Made by a program: the position numbers and the translations under genes
Shown here: positions 36,840-54,128 of the stretch, piece after piece
Position numbering within the stretch: the stretch's first letter is position 1
Layout: each line of letters begins with the position of its first letter
Notes under the pieces: model-generated
What the model saw: the letters and a program-made list of their open reading frames with translations, nothing else
Told to the model about the DNA's origin: nothing
Databases searched by the model: none
Source of the DNA: Anaeromyces robustus
Taxonomy: Eukaryota > Neocallimastigomycota > Neocallimastigomycetes > Neocallimastigales > Neocallimastigaceae
Direction: 5' to 3'
NCBI GenBank assembly: GCA_002104895.1
Contig: MCFG01000054.1
Span: 35,001-99,000, forward strand
Length of the DNA stretch: 64,000 nt

Positions 36840-39020
36840 AAATTTGAGTTAACTTTTGTATTATAGATCTCGAGTAGAGCTTCTCAATAAGTCTGAAATC
36901 AAGGCGAAATTTTTCATATTTATCAAGTTATACTTACTTATTTCGATATTCAATTAATTAAAAAGAGGTAATTTTTTATAATATATTATAATATATAATT
37001 TAATTATTTGAGCAAACTTATAATTTTTAGGTTCTAATATCTTCTAATATCATATTTATCATTAAAATACCCAGTGATTATAATAGAAATAGAATTATAT
37101 TATAAATTGTCAATACCAATAGTTTATAATAAATTTAAGATTTAATTTCATTAATATTCATAATTATTATTTATATAAAATTATTACAAAATATTAATAA
37201 ATTATTGATAATAATTTTTAGTAAAGATATTAATAAATATTATAAAAAGTTTCATTTAATATTGATTTATAAAGAATAAAAAGTTTAAAATTTTAGATTA
37301 TGAAATAATGAACATTTTAAGTAATATCTTACCAAACTTAATGCAGGAATAATATATTTATTTTTAAACAATAAGTTTTATAACTTGATTATTAAAATAA
37401 TTATCAGATTCAATAAATTTTAAAAATAAAAATTACTCAGATTCAGTAAATATTAAAAATAAAATAATTTTTAGTTTTAAATATTCTTTATTTATTATTC
37501 TTATTTTTAAATACAAAATTATTGATCGTTTTTATAAAAGAAATTTATCCACATTTTAAAATATATGAATTTATTATTATAATCTTAAACTATTTTAATT
37601 ATTATTGTTCATTTAATTAATTTAATTATTATTATTATTATATATTAATTATAATTCACTATTCTAAATATTATATTTTAAAATTTATTTTAATATTAAT
37701 TATTATCGTTATAATTATTTATTAATTTTTTCTATTCTAATTATTAAATATTTTTCTTAATCTATTTAGTATTTTAAATAAAAAATTAAAAATAATTATT
37801 CTTTTATACAGAAATACATTTAACTTCTATATTATACATTTTATAAGTAATTCAAATTATTGTTATAAGATTATAAATAAGATTTATTAATAAAGTATTA
37901 TAAAATATTTGATATTGATTATTATAAAATATTTGATATTGATTATTATAAAATATTGATAAAATATTATTTATTTATATAAAATTTATTATAAGATATT
38001 AATAAGATTTACTTAAAATATTAATAAAATATAGAATTTATTATAAGATATTAATAAGATTTATTTAAAATATTGAATTTATATAAGATATTAATAAAAT
38101 TTATTTATTATAAGAATATTTATAATAAAGTATTAATAAAATTTATTTAGATATTAATAAAATATTGATAATATAAGAATAATTTTTAATAAAGATATTA
38201 ATAAAATTATTATGTTTTAAGATATTAATAAATAATGTTAAGAAGTTTTATTTAATATTAGTTTATAGAGAATAAAAGGTTCAATGTCAAGACATCAAGT
38301 GCAATTGAAATTAGAATTTATAATTTCAATTATTTTGATATATAATATTATTATTTATTATAATAATTATTAATAATTTTTTATAATAATTATATATAAT
38401 AATTATTATTATAATATTTTATTTTAAATATTATAATTTAAGATTATTTAAATAATCTAATAATATATTTTAATATATATATTATTTATATATATTCAAT
38501 TATATTGAATAATATATTAATTTTATTACTATTTAATATCGATATTAATAACTTATTATATTACAAATTATTAATTATATTATACGTTAACGTATCACTT
38601 TAAATTAATGTATTAAATTAATGTATTAATATTTTATATTATATTTTATATTATTATTATCAAACTTACAAAGTATAAAAGAACATAACATAAAGTTATA
38701 TTTAATGTTCTTTGTAAGGTTATTAACACCTGAATTATATAGTTATATTAATATTATCAATATCTTATTTTTAAATAAAATTTACTATTAAAAAGTTAAT
38801 CTTAAAGTGTTATTATTATTATTAAATAAATATTGTGTTATTTGCATTACAATTAATTTAGTTATTATTTAAATATTATTTAATTATAAAAACTATTTAA
38901 TTATAAAAACTATATAATTAGTCATTCGACCTAGTAGACTTATTTAAATTAGAAAATAATCCAGTTGGAAACTTAACATTCAAAAATATGGATTTAGAAA
39001 TAATGTGTATTTATAGGAAT
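36840..39020 (-). repeat. Dispersed AT-rich repeat, copy C (reversed)
   Basis: On the minus strand, in the same order as copy A: ACACATTATTTCTAAATCCA (about 38990-39010), TATAAACTAATATTAAATAA (about 38240-38260), a repeat of that module at 37190-37290 (TATAAATCAATATTAAATGA), AACGATCAATAATTTTGTATT with AAAATAAGAATAATAAATAA (about 37500-37530), and ATTATTCCTGCATTAAG at about 37330. Near 36880 comes GAAGCTCTACTCGAGATCTA, matching GAAGCTCTGCTCGAGAGCTA of the exon-like block at 10512. The left end lies 26 bp from the tRNA-Ile gene. The duplicated module about 990 bp apart could be paired terminal repeats. Confidence 0.55.
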
Positions 39021-39045
39021 ATTATTCTTATTAACTAAGATTGAA

Positions 39046-39138
39046 GCTCGTGTAGCCTAGAGGTTTAAGGCGTCGTGCTTATAAGGGTGTTCCTCTTATG
39101 CAACGCGAAGATCGCGGGTTCGACCCCCGCCATGAGCA
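39046..39138 (+). tRNA. tRNA-Ile (anticodon UAU) with a 19-nt intron
   Basis: A 93-nt gene. The acceptor GCTCGTG pairs with CATGAGC (one G-T), followed by discriminator A. The D arm is GCCTAGAGGTTTAAGGC. The anticodon stem TCGTG/CGCGA closes a mature loop CTTATAA, giving anticodon TAT (Ile, AUA). The 19-nt intron AGGGTGTTCCTCTTATGCA lies one base 3' of the anticodon, the canonical position. The variable loop is AGATC and the T arm is GCGGG-TTCGACC-CCCGC. tRNA-Ile(UAU) also carries an intron in yeast. The B box (GGTTCGACCCC) is intact. Confidence 0.95.
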
Positions 39139-39142
39139 ATAC

Positions 39143-39147
39143 TTTTT
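39143..39147 (+). terminator. Pol III T5 terminator of tRNA-Ile
   Basis: Five T residues begin 5 nt past the tRNA 3' end. Confidence 0.65.
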
Positions 39148-39299
39148 AAAATAGTATATTTTTAAAATAAATATTTTTTAATAATTTAATTAAAATGTAT
39201 AAGATATATATATTCAATAGTAAATCAATAATGAATATAATATAAAATATTTATGTATAATTTTATTATTAATTGGAATAATGAATAATATAAAATATT

Positions 39300-40260
39300 T
39301 ATGTATAGCATTATTAGTAATTGGGATAGTATATTAGACAGATTTTAATTTGTGGTTAACTCCAACAAGTTTCTATCCTGATACAAAAGGTTTTGCGTTA
39401 ATATATGTAAAGATTCTGGTTCTCTTTGTGTTTGACATAAGGTATAAATCACATGATAAGTCTATAAAAAATTTATAGATTTATCATAAATTAAAAAGAT
39501 GGATAATACATAATATAATAGGGAGGAAGCTACATTTCGAAATGGGGGGCGCATGATAAAGATTTGTGTTAAAAAAGTTTGAGTCTAGGGCATTTCGGCA
39601 ATGTACATGAAATTTTTTGCATTGACAGGCCCTTTACGCCATATTTCATATTGTAAATGTATATAAATTTTTAACGCCACATTTAAATAAAAATTTTGTA
39701 AGAGAGTTTATATATAGTATTTGTATATTATTACATTTCTTATTTATTTTATTTTATTTTATTTTATTTTATTTTATTTTATTTTATTTTATTTTATAAT
39801 ATATGTTTAATACTTGAATTATAAATATAAATTTAAAATTTCACTTAAATTAATATTTTATTTATTTTATAATTTAAATAAAAAAAAAGAAATATTAATA
39901 AAAAGAAGATGCCACTAATAAATTGGTTTTATGTTTAGCAATACTTTTACTTTAATGTTAATGAAATATAATATATATTTGACTCTTTGAATCAATAATT
40001 AGCATTTAAATCAATAATAAATAAAATATTGATTTTAATAATATAATATTTTATTATCTAACCTAATTTATAAGCCATAATATAATACATTTAAATAATA
40101 CGTTATTTTAATGCGCAATACATTTACGAAATACATTGCCGAAATGCACACTTCCCAAAAATTTTTTTTTTTAAATTTATTTATTATGCACCTCATTACA
40201 ATTTTTATTATGCGCCCCATTTCATAATGTGAAATGCATTAATTTATAAATAATTATTGA
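39300..40260. repeat. Short dispersed repeats (GCATTTCG family), copies 2 and 3
   Basis: About 39525-39640 (+) reads CATTTCGAAATGGGGGGCGC, then GGGCATTTCGGCAATGTA. About 40120-40255 (-) reads GCATTTCACATTATGAAATG, GGGCGCATAATAAAAATTG, TAATGAGGTGCATAATAAA and GCATTTCGGCAATGTATTTC. They flank a TTTTA pentamer array (39746-39797). 39335-39500 is a further GC-richer non-coding patch ending TGATAAGTCTATAAAAAATT, resembling TGATAAGTCTGTAAAAATG in the 670-bp duplication. No gene seen. Confidence 0.55.
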
Positions 40261-40643
40261 AAAAAGTTTAAAATGACAATGTCATTATGTAAAATTAAAA
40301 CTATTTTTTGTCATATTTATTTAACAATAATAATACTAATGATAATACTAATAATAATAATTAATAATGATAAAAATAATAAATAATAAATAATAATAAT
40401 AACAATAATAATAACAATAACATTTGATGATTAATTATTTTTAAATATTTTTTTTTTTTTTTAATTTTATAAACTTAATTATTATACAAGTACAATTAAT
40501 AATTGATAATTATTTATTTTAAATATTATTTAATTGCTACAAAAACACAATTGATTATTATTATTAATATATATGTTTAGATAAATATAATTAGTATAAT
40601 ATTTTAATTATAAATAGATTTTTTGTATAAAATAATAAATTAA

Positions 40644-42943
<2,300 letters not shown>

Positions 42944-43266
42944 ATATTTTCTTTATATTATTAAATTATATATCTATCGTTTTTTATCTATTAAAGTATT
43001 AAATAAACAATATAAAACTATATTTAACGAGAAAAAAAAAATTTAAAGGCTCATGTATATATTAACATTATAATCTTAAATAAAAAACATTTTATTTTAT
43101 ATATAAACATTTATTATTATTATCTTTTTTATATTTCTATTTAATTTTTTATTTTTAATTATATTTTTATTAATTATTCTCATTTTTTATTTCTATTTTT
43201 ATTTTATTCTTTTTTCTTTATTCGTTAATTTCTTTATTTTTATTCTTTTTATTTTTTTATTTTTTA

Positions 43267-43354
<88 letters not shown>

Positions 43355-43408
43355 TTTATTTATTAATTTTTTTTTTTGATTATTATTATAACTATTATTA
43401 TTGCTATA
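42944..43408. repeat. Intergenic TTA array between convergent genes
   Basis: The P-loop gene (+) and ALG9 (-) converge here, separated by about 465 bp. Positions 43267-43350 are a pure (TTA)n array. No gene seen. Confidence 0.9.
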
Positions 43409-46400
43409 TTAATTATTGTCTTTTTCTGATTCTTCATTTTGATGATTTAAACCAACTTTTCTTAATAAGCAGTAATCATCATAAACTAAACCAGGTTTTG
43501 CGATAATATTTCTAATAACTTTGGGGAAAAAGAAAGGTCGTAGTAAAGCATTACTCTTATTTTTATTAATAAATGATTTACAAACAACTTTTTCCCATTT
43601 ATCAGTTTGGGTTATATAATTTGGTTCTATTAAATTTTCACTATTTTTAACTTCATTTTCTTCGACATATAAGTCTACCATATAACTACATTGTTCAATA
43701 TCAACCTAATAAATATAATATAATATAATATATATTAATATATTTTTTTAGAATTTATATAATTTTTATTTATTCTAAACACGTATATATAAATGAATAT
43801 ATATATATATAAAACAATTATAATATATATAATGCTATATTATAAAATCTTACATATTTATCAAATTCTTCTTGATTTAAGTCATTCATTCCTTCTGGTA
43901 TTACCCAAGTACCAATATGATTTTCACCTTCTTTAAAGTATCCAGGAAGTAAGCCATCAAATTTTGATTTGACAAATCCAATTCTTGTATTATTTGGCAT
44001 AAAATAATGTGTTGGGAAATGATACCATTCTTTTCCAACACATACAGTAATATTATGATTATAACTATTAAGTTCTTCCAACATAGTTTTACTATTTAAA
44101 TAACTATAAACTTTCATTGGTGCAGAGTAATTAACATATAATGAAAGAATTCTTGAAATTGAAAGAACAGAATAAATTGCAAATATTAAACCAACTATTA
44201 TTCTTCCAAATTTTTTTCCATTTTTCTAAAAGTTAATTATTAGATTATGGTTAATATAAAATCATTACTAAAAATAATATTAATACTAATAATATATAAA
44301 TAAAAAATGAATAAAAACGAAAAAAAATTACTAAATGAATTAACTGAGTTAGAATATTAAGAATTCTTTTTATTGAAAAAATAGCAACTGCAGCATTAAA
44401 TATAATCAATGGATAAATTACAAATAAGAAACGTTCTTCTTTATGTGGTTGTGCTGTAAAAATACCAATCCATAAATACATTGGAATTAATTTCATAAAA
44501 AGAGTTGAATATGTCATTTTTGAGAAAAGATGTGGTCTATTACTTATTAAAGCTTCTAATGCCTTTGTTATAACATAATATATATATTGTTGAATTATAT
44601 AATTTAAATATATAAATTTATATTTTCATCCATCTAACATATATAACATTATAAAATTATAATAGAGAAATTGATAAATATGTAGAATTTACTTACTAAT
44701 ATTGGTATACTTAATAATGCAAGAAAGAATAAAATATTAAAGTTGAGGAATCCATTTAAAAAATAATAATGCCATGGTTCAGTACCATAGATATTTGGTC
44801 CTTTATCTGAACTAAAGACATTATATAAAACAATATTTAAGGGAACAACTGTCCATTTTTTGTAGAATATATAATCTATTATCATCATTGGTCCCTATAA
44901 TATGAAAAATAATAATATTAAAAATAATATATATTTAGAGTAATAATAATAAATAGTTATTTAGAATAAGGAAAATAATTTAAAAGTAATTAATAAATAA
45001 TATTTTGATTCAATAGACAAATATTTTATTTTATTTTATTTTTTTTTTTATTTTTTATTTTTTTATTTTTTATATTATATTAAATATTTTTATCATTACC
45101 AATATAATCAAAATAGACAAGAGTCCAAATATAATAATATCTTTTACTTTTAATAATGAATCTTTGATATTAAGTTTTGACACTATTATTTTGGTTTCTT
45201 TTTTTATTGATGGAAATAATAAGTCTTCAAAAACAAATGGAAATACTAAAACGGCACTGAATGGCCATCCCAATAATCCTCCTAAAGCGTAATAAAATAT
45301 AACAAAGAATGTTTTCTTTTTTGAGGATTCTTGAAATGACATGGCAAATGCAAGCATTGTTGTATACATTGCAAATGTTGAAGGAAGATATGCTTTGTTA
45401 TTGTTATAAAAAAATAATTATAAAATAAGTACTTATACTAGATTATCTTTGATTAATATGAAGTTAATAATTTTTAATAAGCATACCAACAGAGGCAATA
45501 GACATTCCAGCACAATATATTATACCAAATAAGAAAAATTGACCAATATAAGGATTTGTATAGTTTACAATAGTTTGATATAAATGTGTTTCGCAATAAG
45601 TACTTACAATAGCGAATACTGCTCTAATAAAGAAAAAAAGTTGATACTACAAATAAAATAAAAATAAAAAAGTGGAATAAAAATAGAAAAAATATAATAA
45701 TAATAATAATAGTTAATAATAATAATAATAATAAAAGTAGAAATATAAAATGTATACATATGTTTATTTTAATAATTGAATTAATAATTTTAAATAAGTA
45801 TTAATAATATTTATTATACTTTATTGTGAGATGGAATTGAAAGGATTTTTGATATTAAAGTGTGTAAACTGACATACGCCCATGAGCGAATTGAGTACTT
45901 TGGTGAATATTCCCAAGTTTGTAAACCATAACCATAATGCAAGTAGTGTGTTGGTTCCCAATAATTAAAAGTTTCATCACAATCTGTTATTACTGTAAAT
46001 AATGAAGCTAACATTCTAAAGAAGAGAATAAATTTAAAAGCAACAAAATATGAAGGGCAGTATGGATAGTAGAAATCTTTTGGTGGTTCAATATTTTTAA
46101 GTTTATTTAATTCATTTAAATTTACTGGTCTACTATTATTTAGTTACATATTAATCATAATTTTCATAACAATTATAAAAATTATTATTAATAATATAAA
46201 TATATTTTATTTATTATAAATTTAAATTATATAATAAAAATAAGCTGTCACTATTAGTATAGTTTTAAGACATTAACAGACATTATTGTTGTAAACGATT
46301 GTCATGCTTTATAATAATGTATTTTTCATCTAATTATTATTTTTTGAAAAATATCATGATATAAAAACATAATTATATATACCTTGTATTTTTTTCTTTT

Positions 46401-46495
46401 CCTGTATTGTTTTTTTTTTTTTTAATATTGTTGCTTTCATTAACATTTTTTCTGTTTCTAATATTATTTGAAGTATTCTTTGTATTTGTATTCAT
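43409..46495 (-). CDS. ALG9: ALG9 alpha-1,2-mannosyltransferase (GT22)
   Basis: Eight exons: 46495-46383, 46132-45820, 45646-45487, 45392-45100, 44894-44697, 44562-44332, 44225-43854 and 43705-43409; 658 residues with all phases closed. ALG9 adds two alpha-1,2-mannoses from dolichol-phosphate-mannose to the lumenal lipid-linked N-glycan precursor in the ER. The family signature follows the first membrane segment: TDCDETFNYWEPTHYLHYG, GLQTWEYSPKYSIRSWAYV. Others are FAMYTTMLAFAMSF, GGLLGWPFSAVLVFPFVFED, NIYGTEPWHYYFLNGFLNFN and FTAQPHKEERFLFVIYPLII (HKEERF is a GT22 hallmark). About ten hydrophobic segments occupy the first 450 residues, then a lumenal tail. The N-terminus (residues 1-40) is N/K-rich and cytosolic. 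It converges with the P-loop gene and diverges from NUP160 across a 925-bp gap. Confidence 0.95.
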
Positions 46496-47420
<925 letters not shown>

Positions 47421-50400
47421 ATGGCATTTACATTTAAAGAATCGTCATCTTATTTATTTAATAAAGATGACCAAGAATATATATTCAATAAAAAGAAATT
47501 GATAAATTCTTCAGTTGTTCAATTATATATAAATAATCATTATATGTACGTTTATTGGAAATTATATAATACTCATCTTGAAATTCAATTTGCTCCAAAT
47601 TTAACTGAGTATGCAATCTTTAAAATTAATTTACCAAGAAATATGATGGATAATATTCAATTTAAAGAAGATAAAAATGGAAAATTTATATATATGTTTT
47701 TACTTTCTAATGATGGTATTGTTTTTAAATATAATATTGATATTAAGTTAAAAGAAATTAATATGCATAATCAATATGTAATCAAAAGTATACAAAAACA
47801 ACAGATTCATTTTTTTAAAGTAATCGATCAGCATACTTTTATTATAACAACAAATTTAAATGAAATAATATTTATTAGAAAATTAAAAGGTATAAATTTT
47901 TGTTTTATATAAATAGTTTATAATATTATTTTTATACTAACAATCATTTTTTAAAAATTATATGTATGATTATATATACAATTATGTTTATATAATATGT
48001 GATGAATATACGAAATAACAATTTTATTACAATGTTATATTATATTTTAAATATTAATATTATATTGTAACTTTTAAATATATATGCATAATTTTAAACA
48101 ATATGAAGATGATTCAATGTTTGAAAAAAAACAAAGTATTAATCATTCGTTATTAAGGAATTTTTCAAAATTTATTACAAATTCAACTGAAGATTTTATT
48201 CAAGATGTTTCATACATAAATTTCAATAACAAAAATTATATTATTTTATTATTCAATAATACTCTTTATATTTTAAATGAAAATTTAAAAAGTATATATA
48301 CAGAAGAATTAATGAAATCAACTATTTCTAAATCAAAAAAATACATTGGTATTTATGATTCATACACTGAAGAAACAAATGAATATATATCGTTTAAATT
48401 ATGTATTCTATTAGGAAATGAATTTCACATATTTAAAATGATTATAGATCAAAATGAATATGTTAATTTATTAGATGATAGTGATGTTTTACCAGCTGTG
48501 GAATTAATTCCAAATGATAAAAAGAAATTCATTTATGTGAATTCATTCCAAATTTCTTATATAAATAATCATTATATTTTATGGGTAGAACAGAAAGATG
48601 GTTCTAATAAGAGTACTATAAAGTATTTATATTTAGGGGAAAATAATGATTTAGATAATAATATAAATAGTCATTGTCCAGAAATATGGTTACCATTGAT
48701 TAGTAACAATATTATTGAAAATACAGATACTTTTGGTTCAGGTAATAAAAACAAATTGGATTCAGAAGAGTCTTTTGATATAAGTTCAAAAATTAAAGAA
48801 AAAGTTGATAATACTGATCATGAAGAAGTATTTCCAAAGTCTTTATCTACTATCTCTTTTTCAAATTATTCACTTCTTTCTGATATTAATGATATTTCAT
48901 CAATGCCTTCATATGAAAACAATATGGAAAATAATGAGAATGAGTCAATTGAGTTAATAAAAGAATATTATTTAAATTATATTTTTAACATCAATAAGTT
49001 TTCACTTTCTATTTTATATTATTCTTTAATAAGATATTCAGAAGAAGCAGATATTTCAATTTATGTTGATCAATTGGAATTAAAACATTTTGGCTTAAGT
49101 TATATAAAAAAATGCATTATTAGTTGTATTAATGAAAAGATAAATTCTAATATTATTACCAGTAACGATAAAAACAACGTTGAAAAAGAATATAAGAAAT
49201 TCTTATATTATTGTATTATGGAATATGAAAAAGAAAATAAATTTATTTCTTTTTTACAATATTCACAAGATATTGTTGAAAAGACAACTATACCTTTATT
49301 TATTTTGATCAAAAGTGCATATATAACTACTGTTAATTTATGTGATACATCTGAGATTTTCTACAATGCTCTTACTAATAAGCATTCTATGATGGAATTG
49401 CAATATTTATTCTCAATTACTGATCTTAACAAAAAAACTTCATATCATAATGTAAGTTCAAGTATGGCATGCTTTTTATCAGCTATAGATCAACTTTATA
49501 GAAATCAAAGTTTGTCAGAAAAATTTAATATAAATAAACCAAATCATACTGTTAAAAGTCAAACTTTGAATATACAACAGTTAACGAGAGATATTATTGT
49601 TGGTATATGTAAATCATCTATACAATTGGAAAGTTTGGTCGAAAATATTTATTATGATTATCTTGCGGATAATGAGTATTTTTTGAAAAAAATTAGAAAA
49701 TTGAAAGATATAAAAGGATGTATTGATTATGTTTTTAATATATTAGGTGAACAAGATGAACAAACAATGCCATTGGGAAATGTTGTTCGAAATGAATTAT
49801 ATAATGAAAATAGTAAAATTAGTAAAAGTTATATTACTTATTTAGCTCAACTCGTTTCTGTTAATGTAAAAGAAGTAATTAATGCACGTTACCATTTATG
49901 TTTCCATCTTTTTATTATTTTAATTGCAATTTATATTATAGATAAACAAAATAGTCCAAAGAAAGGATCTACTGATTCCCAATTAAATAGAATAGGCTTA
50001 TTTAAACCTGAAGTTGGCCATTTTGAATATCTTAATTATTTAAATCGTTGTAAATCTTATCTTCATGCACTTATTATATTAAAATGGTCTTCAGAATATT
50101 CAGATGCAAAAGATATGAATATAAATAGTAATAATCAAATAATGGAATTAGAAATGCTTAAAAATCTAAGCATTTCTAATATTTCAAAGAATAGTAGTAA
50201 TAAAAAGGAAAACAATATAGTTAATAATAATATAATCATGGATACTGAAAGAATAAAATTTATACTTTCTTATTTTAAGATAAATAAAATTAATATTGAT
50301 GATAAAATAGATCATACAGTTTTAAGTCATGTTAATAATTCCTTGTTATATCATTTAATGTATTCTTCAATACTTTCTTTAGTTAATATTAAAGGTGAAG

Positions 50401-52672
50401 AAATAAAAGAAAACAAAGCAGAAGAAGAAAATTCATTACCATCTACAAATAATTCAGAATCATTGAATTATATTAACTATTTCTCATTATACCCAAGTGA
50501 TTTAGCAAGGCAATCCATTTCTTTACTTGATATTATTTATGATTATTCTCACCGATATTTGTATTCTATAAATTTATCATGGTATACTAAAGATTATATT
50601 TTAAGTTCACCATTAATTTCATTTGTAATACAAATAATTCAACATAGTAATAAAGCTTATCAACATTTAAGGGAATTATTACCATCAATTAATTCATCAT
50701 GTTTATTTTTATTGCAAGGTATTATTTCATTAATATCCAATGACCTCGAAAGTTCAGAAGAATATTTCGAAAAAGCAGGTGCCGCATTTGTCGCTAATAC
50801 TGTTGATTCATCAATTTATACATTTTTACCATTAACGATTAAGAATGCTTATCAATATTATCAATATATTATGAAATTATATCAAAGTATTGGTTTATTA
50901 AATAAACAAATTGAAAAATTTGCAAAACTTTCTTTGTTATATATGAAAGAAAGTGATTTAAAGAAAAATGATAAATCAGATGATTTGAAATTATTTATAT
51001 TTAAATGTTTAATAAATACATTGAATTTTGAAGAAGCTTATTTAGTAATTAATAATATAATGGATACTGAAAGGAAAAAACAATTACTTGAAGAATTTAT
51101 AATAAAAATATGTGAAAACGATCAAACTTTACTATATAAATATACATTTAGTGGATATCAAAATGATATAGAAAATATTTTACTCTATAGAACCACGATT
51201 TCAACAAATCCACTAGCATTGCCGAACTATAATAAGATTTTATATTCATATTTAATTTATAATAATTCTTATAGAAAAGCTGCATCTGTTATGTATAATT
51301 ATTCTCAGCAGTTATATAAATGTTGTAAAGCAAATGTATTTAATAATTCTTTCAAATCTTTTCTTGTTGAACAATCAAAAGCATTATTAATTACCATAAA
51401 TGCATTATCATTAGTTGATAAAAAAAGTCAATATATTACGGTTAGACGAGAAGTAAAAGATAAAACTATTCAGCTTGTTAAAAATGTTTCTCTTTTAGAT
51501 ATTAGAAAAGAATATTATTTATCATTATCAAAACTTGAATTATCAAGAAATCATAAAGAAAGTGAATCTTCAATTTTATCTTTGGATCCTGTAGACGCTG
51601 TTACTTTATATATTTCATTAGGCAAATATGATTCAGCTTTATCATTTTCATTATTATATGATTTTGATTTATCAATTATCTTCCAAAATCTCTTATTACA
51701 ATATGTTAAATCATCTTTTATGATTATTAATTCAAATAGTAATTATATAACTGATTATTTCGATAAAGTTTTAAGTGGTAAAGGAAAAAGAGGATTAATT
51801 AAAGCTAAAGAAGAAAATGATGAATCGAAAGGTCATACACCTACTCTTAATCTACCAAAACAACTATTTATGCAGAGTCATAATTCAGATAATATTACCA
51901 TTTATAATTATAAAAATGAATTAATGGAACATAATAAAAACTTACAACATCATTTATTAAATGATTTTGATAGAAGGTTAAGTCAAGATAATAAAAAAGC
52001 GTCAACAATAAATATTTCTGTTGATTTTTGTGAACTTCTAAAGAAATATTTAGCTCTTCATGATTCACCAACTAATTATTATCGTTATCATAAAGTAGTA
52101 ATTGAAAAATTTTTAGAAACGTGTATTACATCAGAAGTTCCAGAATGGCTGGTTCAACCATTTGTGGTAATTATATATATATGAATGATAATAAAATCAA
52201 AACATTTATACATTTAATATTTTTTATCTTATTTATTTTAAATTATTTTTTATTTTATATATATATATTTTAATTTTTAGGATCAATTTTCTGAAGATTT
52301 AATTAGAATATACATTAAATACAATAGAATAAAGGAAGCTGCCTTATTTACAATAAGAATGCTTAATAATGTATTGTTTATTTATTTAATACATATTTAC
52401 CTGTATAATTTTTTAATATTTAACTATTAATAATAAAAATAATTATTTAATTTTTTAATATTAATAATTAACTATTAATAATTTTATATAATATAAATGT
52501 TTATAAATAGATTGATGAAACAAATAAAGATAAAAAATGGTTCCCATACTCTGTTATTGACCAACTATTATGCATAATGGAAGAAAGAAGTCAAAAAGAT
52601 ATTAAAGATAAAAAAATATTTAATACATATATTAATTCTATTCACAATTTAGTTCAAACAAAATGCCTATAA
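47421..52672 (+). CDS. NUP160: Nucleoporin NUP160 (yeast Nup120) of the Y-complex
   Basis: Four exons: 47421-47889, 48109-52166, 52281-52370 and 52511-52672; 1592 residues. NUP160/Nup120 is a scaffold of the Y-shaped nuclear pore subcomplex: an N-terminal beta-propeller followed by a long alpha-helical stack. The first about 500 residues have blade-like strand patterns (NDGIVFKYNIDI, NNKNYIILLFNNTLYILNEN). The helical region resembles animal NUP160: LLQGIISLISNDLESSEEYF, DAVTLYISLGKYDSALSFSL and LSIIFQNLLLQYVK. The C-terminus is closest, with VIEKFLETCITSEVPEWLVQ, LIRIYIKYNRIKEAALFTI and WFPYSVIDQLL. It is longer than human NUP160 (about 1436), mostly through N/S/K-rich insertions. Assigned from remembered family patterns; the C-terminal correspondence makes it fairly secure. 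Confidence 0.88.
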
Positions 52673-52713
52673 AATGATAATAATAATAAATAAAAAACAA
52701 ATTTACAAATTTA

Positions 52714-52753
<40 letters not shown>

Positions 52754-53055
52754 TATATATTAATATAATTTAATTTTTTAATAGAATTTTTTTTATTTAA
52801 ATATTAAATGTTATTATTTTTTTATACATTTTATTTTATTTTATTTTATTTTATTTTATTTTATTATATATATAATTATACTTTTCATATATATAATTTT
52901 TTAAGTTTTATATATATATATATATTTATTTATTATAAAATTTTAATATTACAATAAAAAGAAAAAAACATGTTATAACAGAATATATAATTCATACATT
53001 TAGTATGAATATCATTTATTATATTTTTATAATATTTAAAAAGATACTATATTAT

Positions 53056-53095
<40 letters not shown>

Positions 53096-54128
53096 CATAT
53101 TTTAATGTTTTCTATAAGTATATATTATATTTATAATAAGCAAAATAAAAATAAAATAATATTTATTTTTTTATAAATATATATATTAATCAGAATAGAT
53201 ATATAATTTAAATATTTATTTTTTTTATAAATATATATATTAATCAGAATAGATATTATATAATTTATATATAATTTTGTTTGATAAAAAACTTATATAT
53301 ATAATATATAATTAATTAATTTGATTATATTTTATAATATTTATATAAATAGAAAATACTTTTTATTACAATAAATATTTTAATTGTTTAAGAAAGATAG
53401 AAAAGTTTTTTTATAATAACAGGTTAATCTTTTGTAATAATAGATAAATAATAAATAGATTTTTTAAGGAATATTGAAAATGAATAAACTTTCAAATATA
53501 TATATTTTCATATTTTTTAATAAAAAATATTAATTATTATTAGATAAAATTAATAAAACTTTTTTTAAAAATTAGTAAAAAGTTAAAATGAAAAACAAAA
53601 ACAAAAACAAAAACAAAAACAAAAAAAAAAAAAATTATATATATAATTTTAATATATAAAAACATTTTTTTGTTTTATATTTTTTATTTTATTACAATTA
53701 TTATAGTTTTTTATTTTTATTTTTATTTTATTTTATTTTTATTTTATTTTATTTTATTTTATTTTATTTTATTTTATTTTATTTTATTTTTATTTGTTTA
53801 ATTTATTTATTTATTTCTTTGATTTTATATTATTATTAATTTTTTTTTTTTATTTTTATATATTTTATTTGTTCATTATATACCTTTTATTTGTTATATA
53901 TTTCTATCTTTTAATTTGCTTATAATTTTATTTATTAATTAATTTTTATTTTTATTTTTATTATATATATTTAGATTTTATTATTAAATTATGATTTTTA
54001 TTAAATAGATATATATTTGTTTTATTATCTATTTTGACTTTCGTTAATAAAAAATAAATGAAAAATAATATTCATTATTATGCATATAAAATATAAAAAT
54101 ATTTTATATTATTATGCGTAATTATAAT
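52673..54128. other. AT-rich intergenic DNA with repeats between convergent genes
   Basis: Contains a TTA array (52716-52748), TTTTA pentamer arrays (52829-52866, 53722-53795), a run of 38 T (53058-53095), an AAAAAC array (53588-53624) and a short direct repeat (ATTAATCAGAATAGATAT at about 53186 and 53240). No gene seen. Confidence 0.75.
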
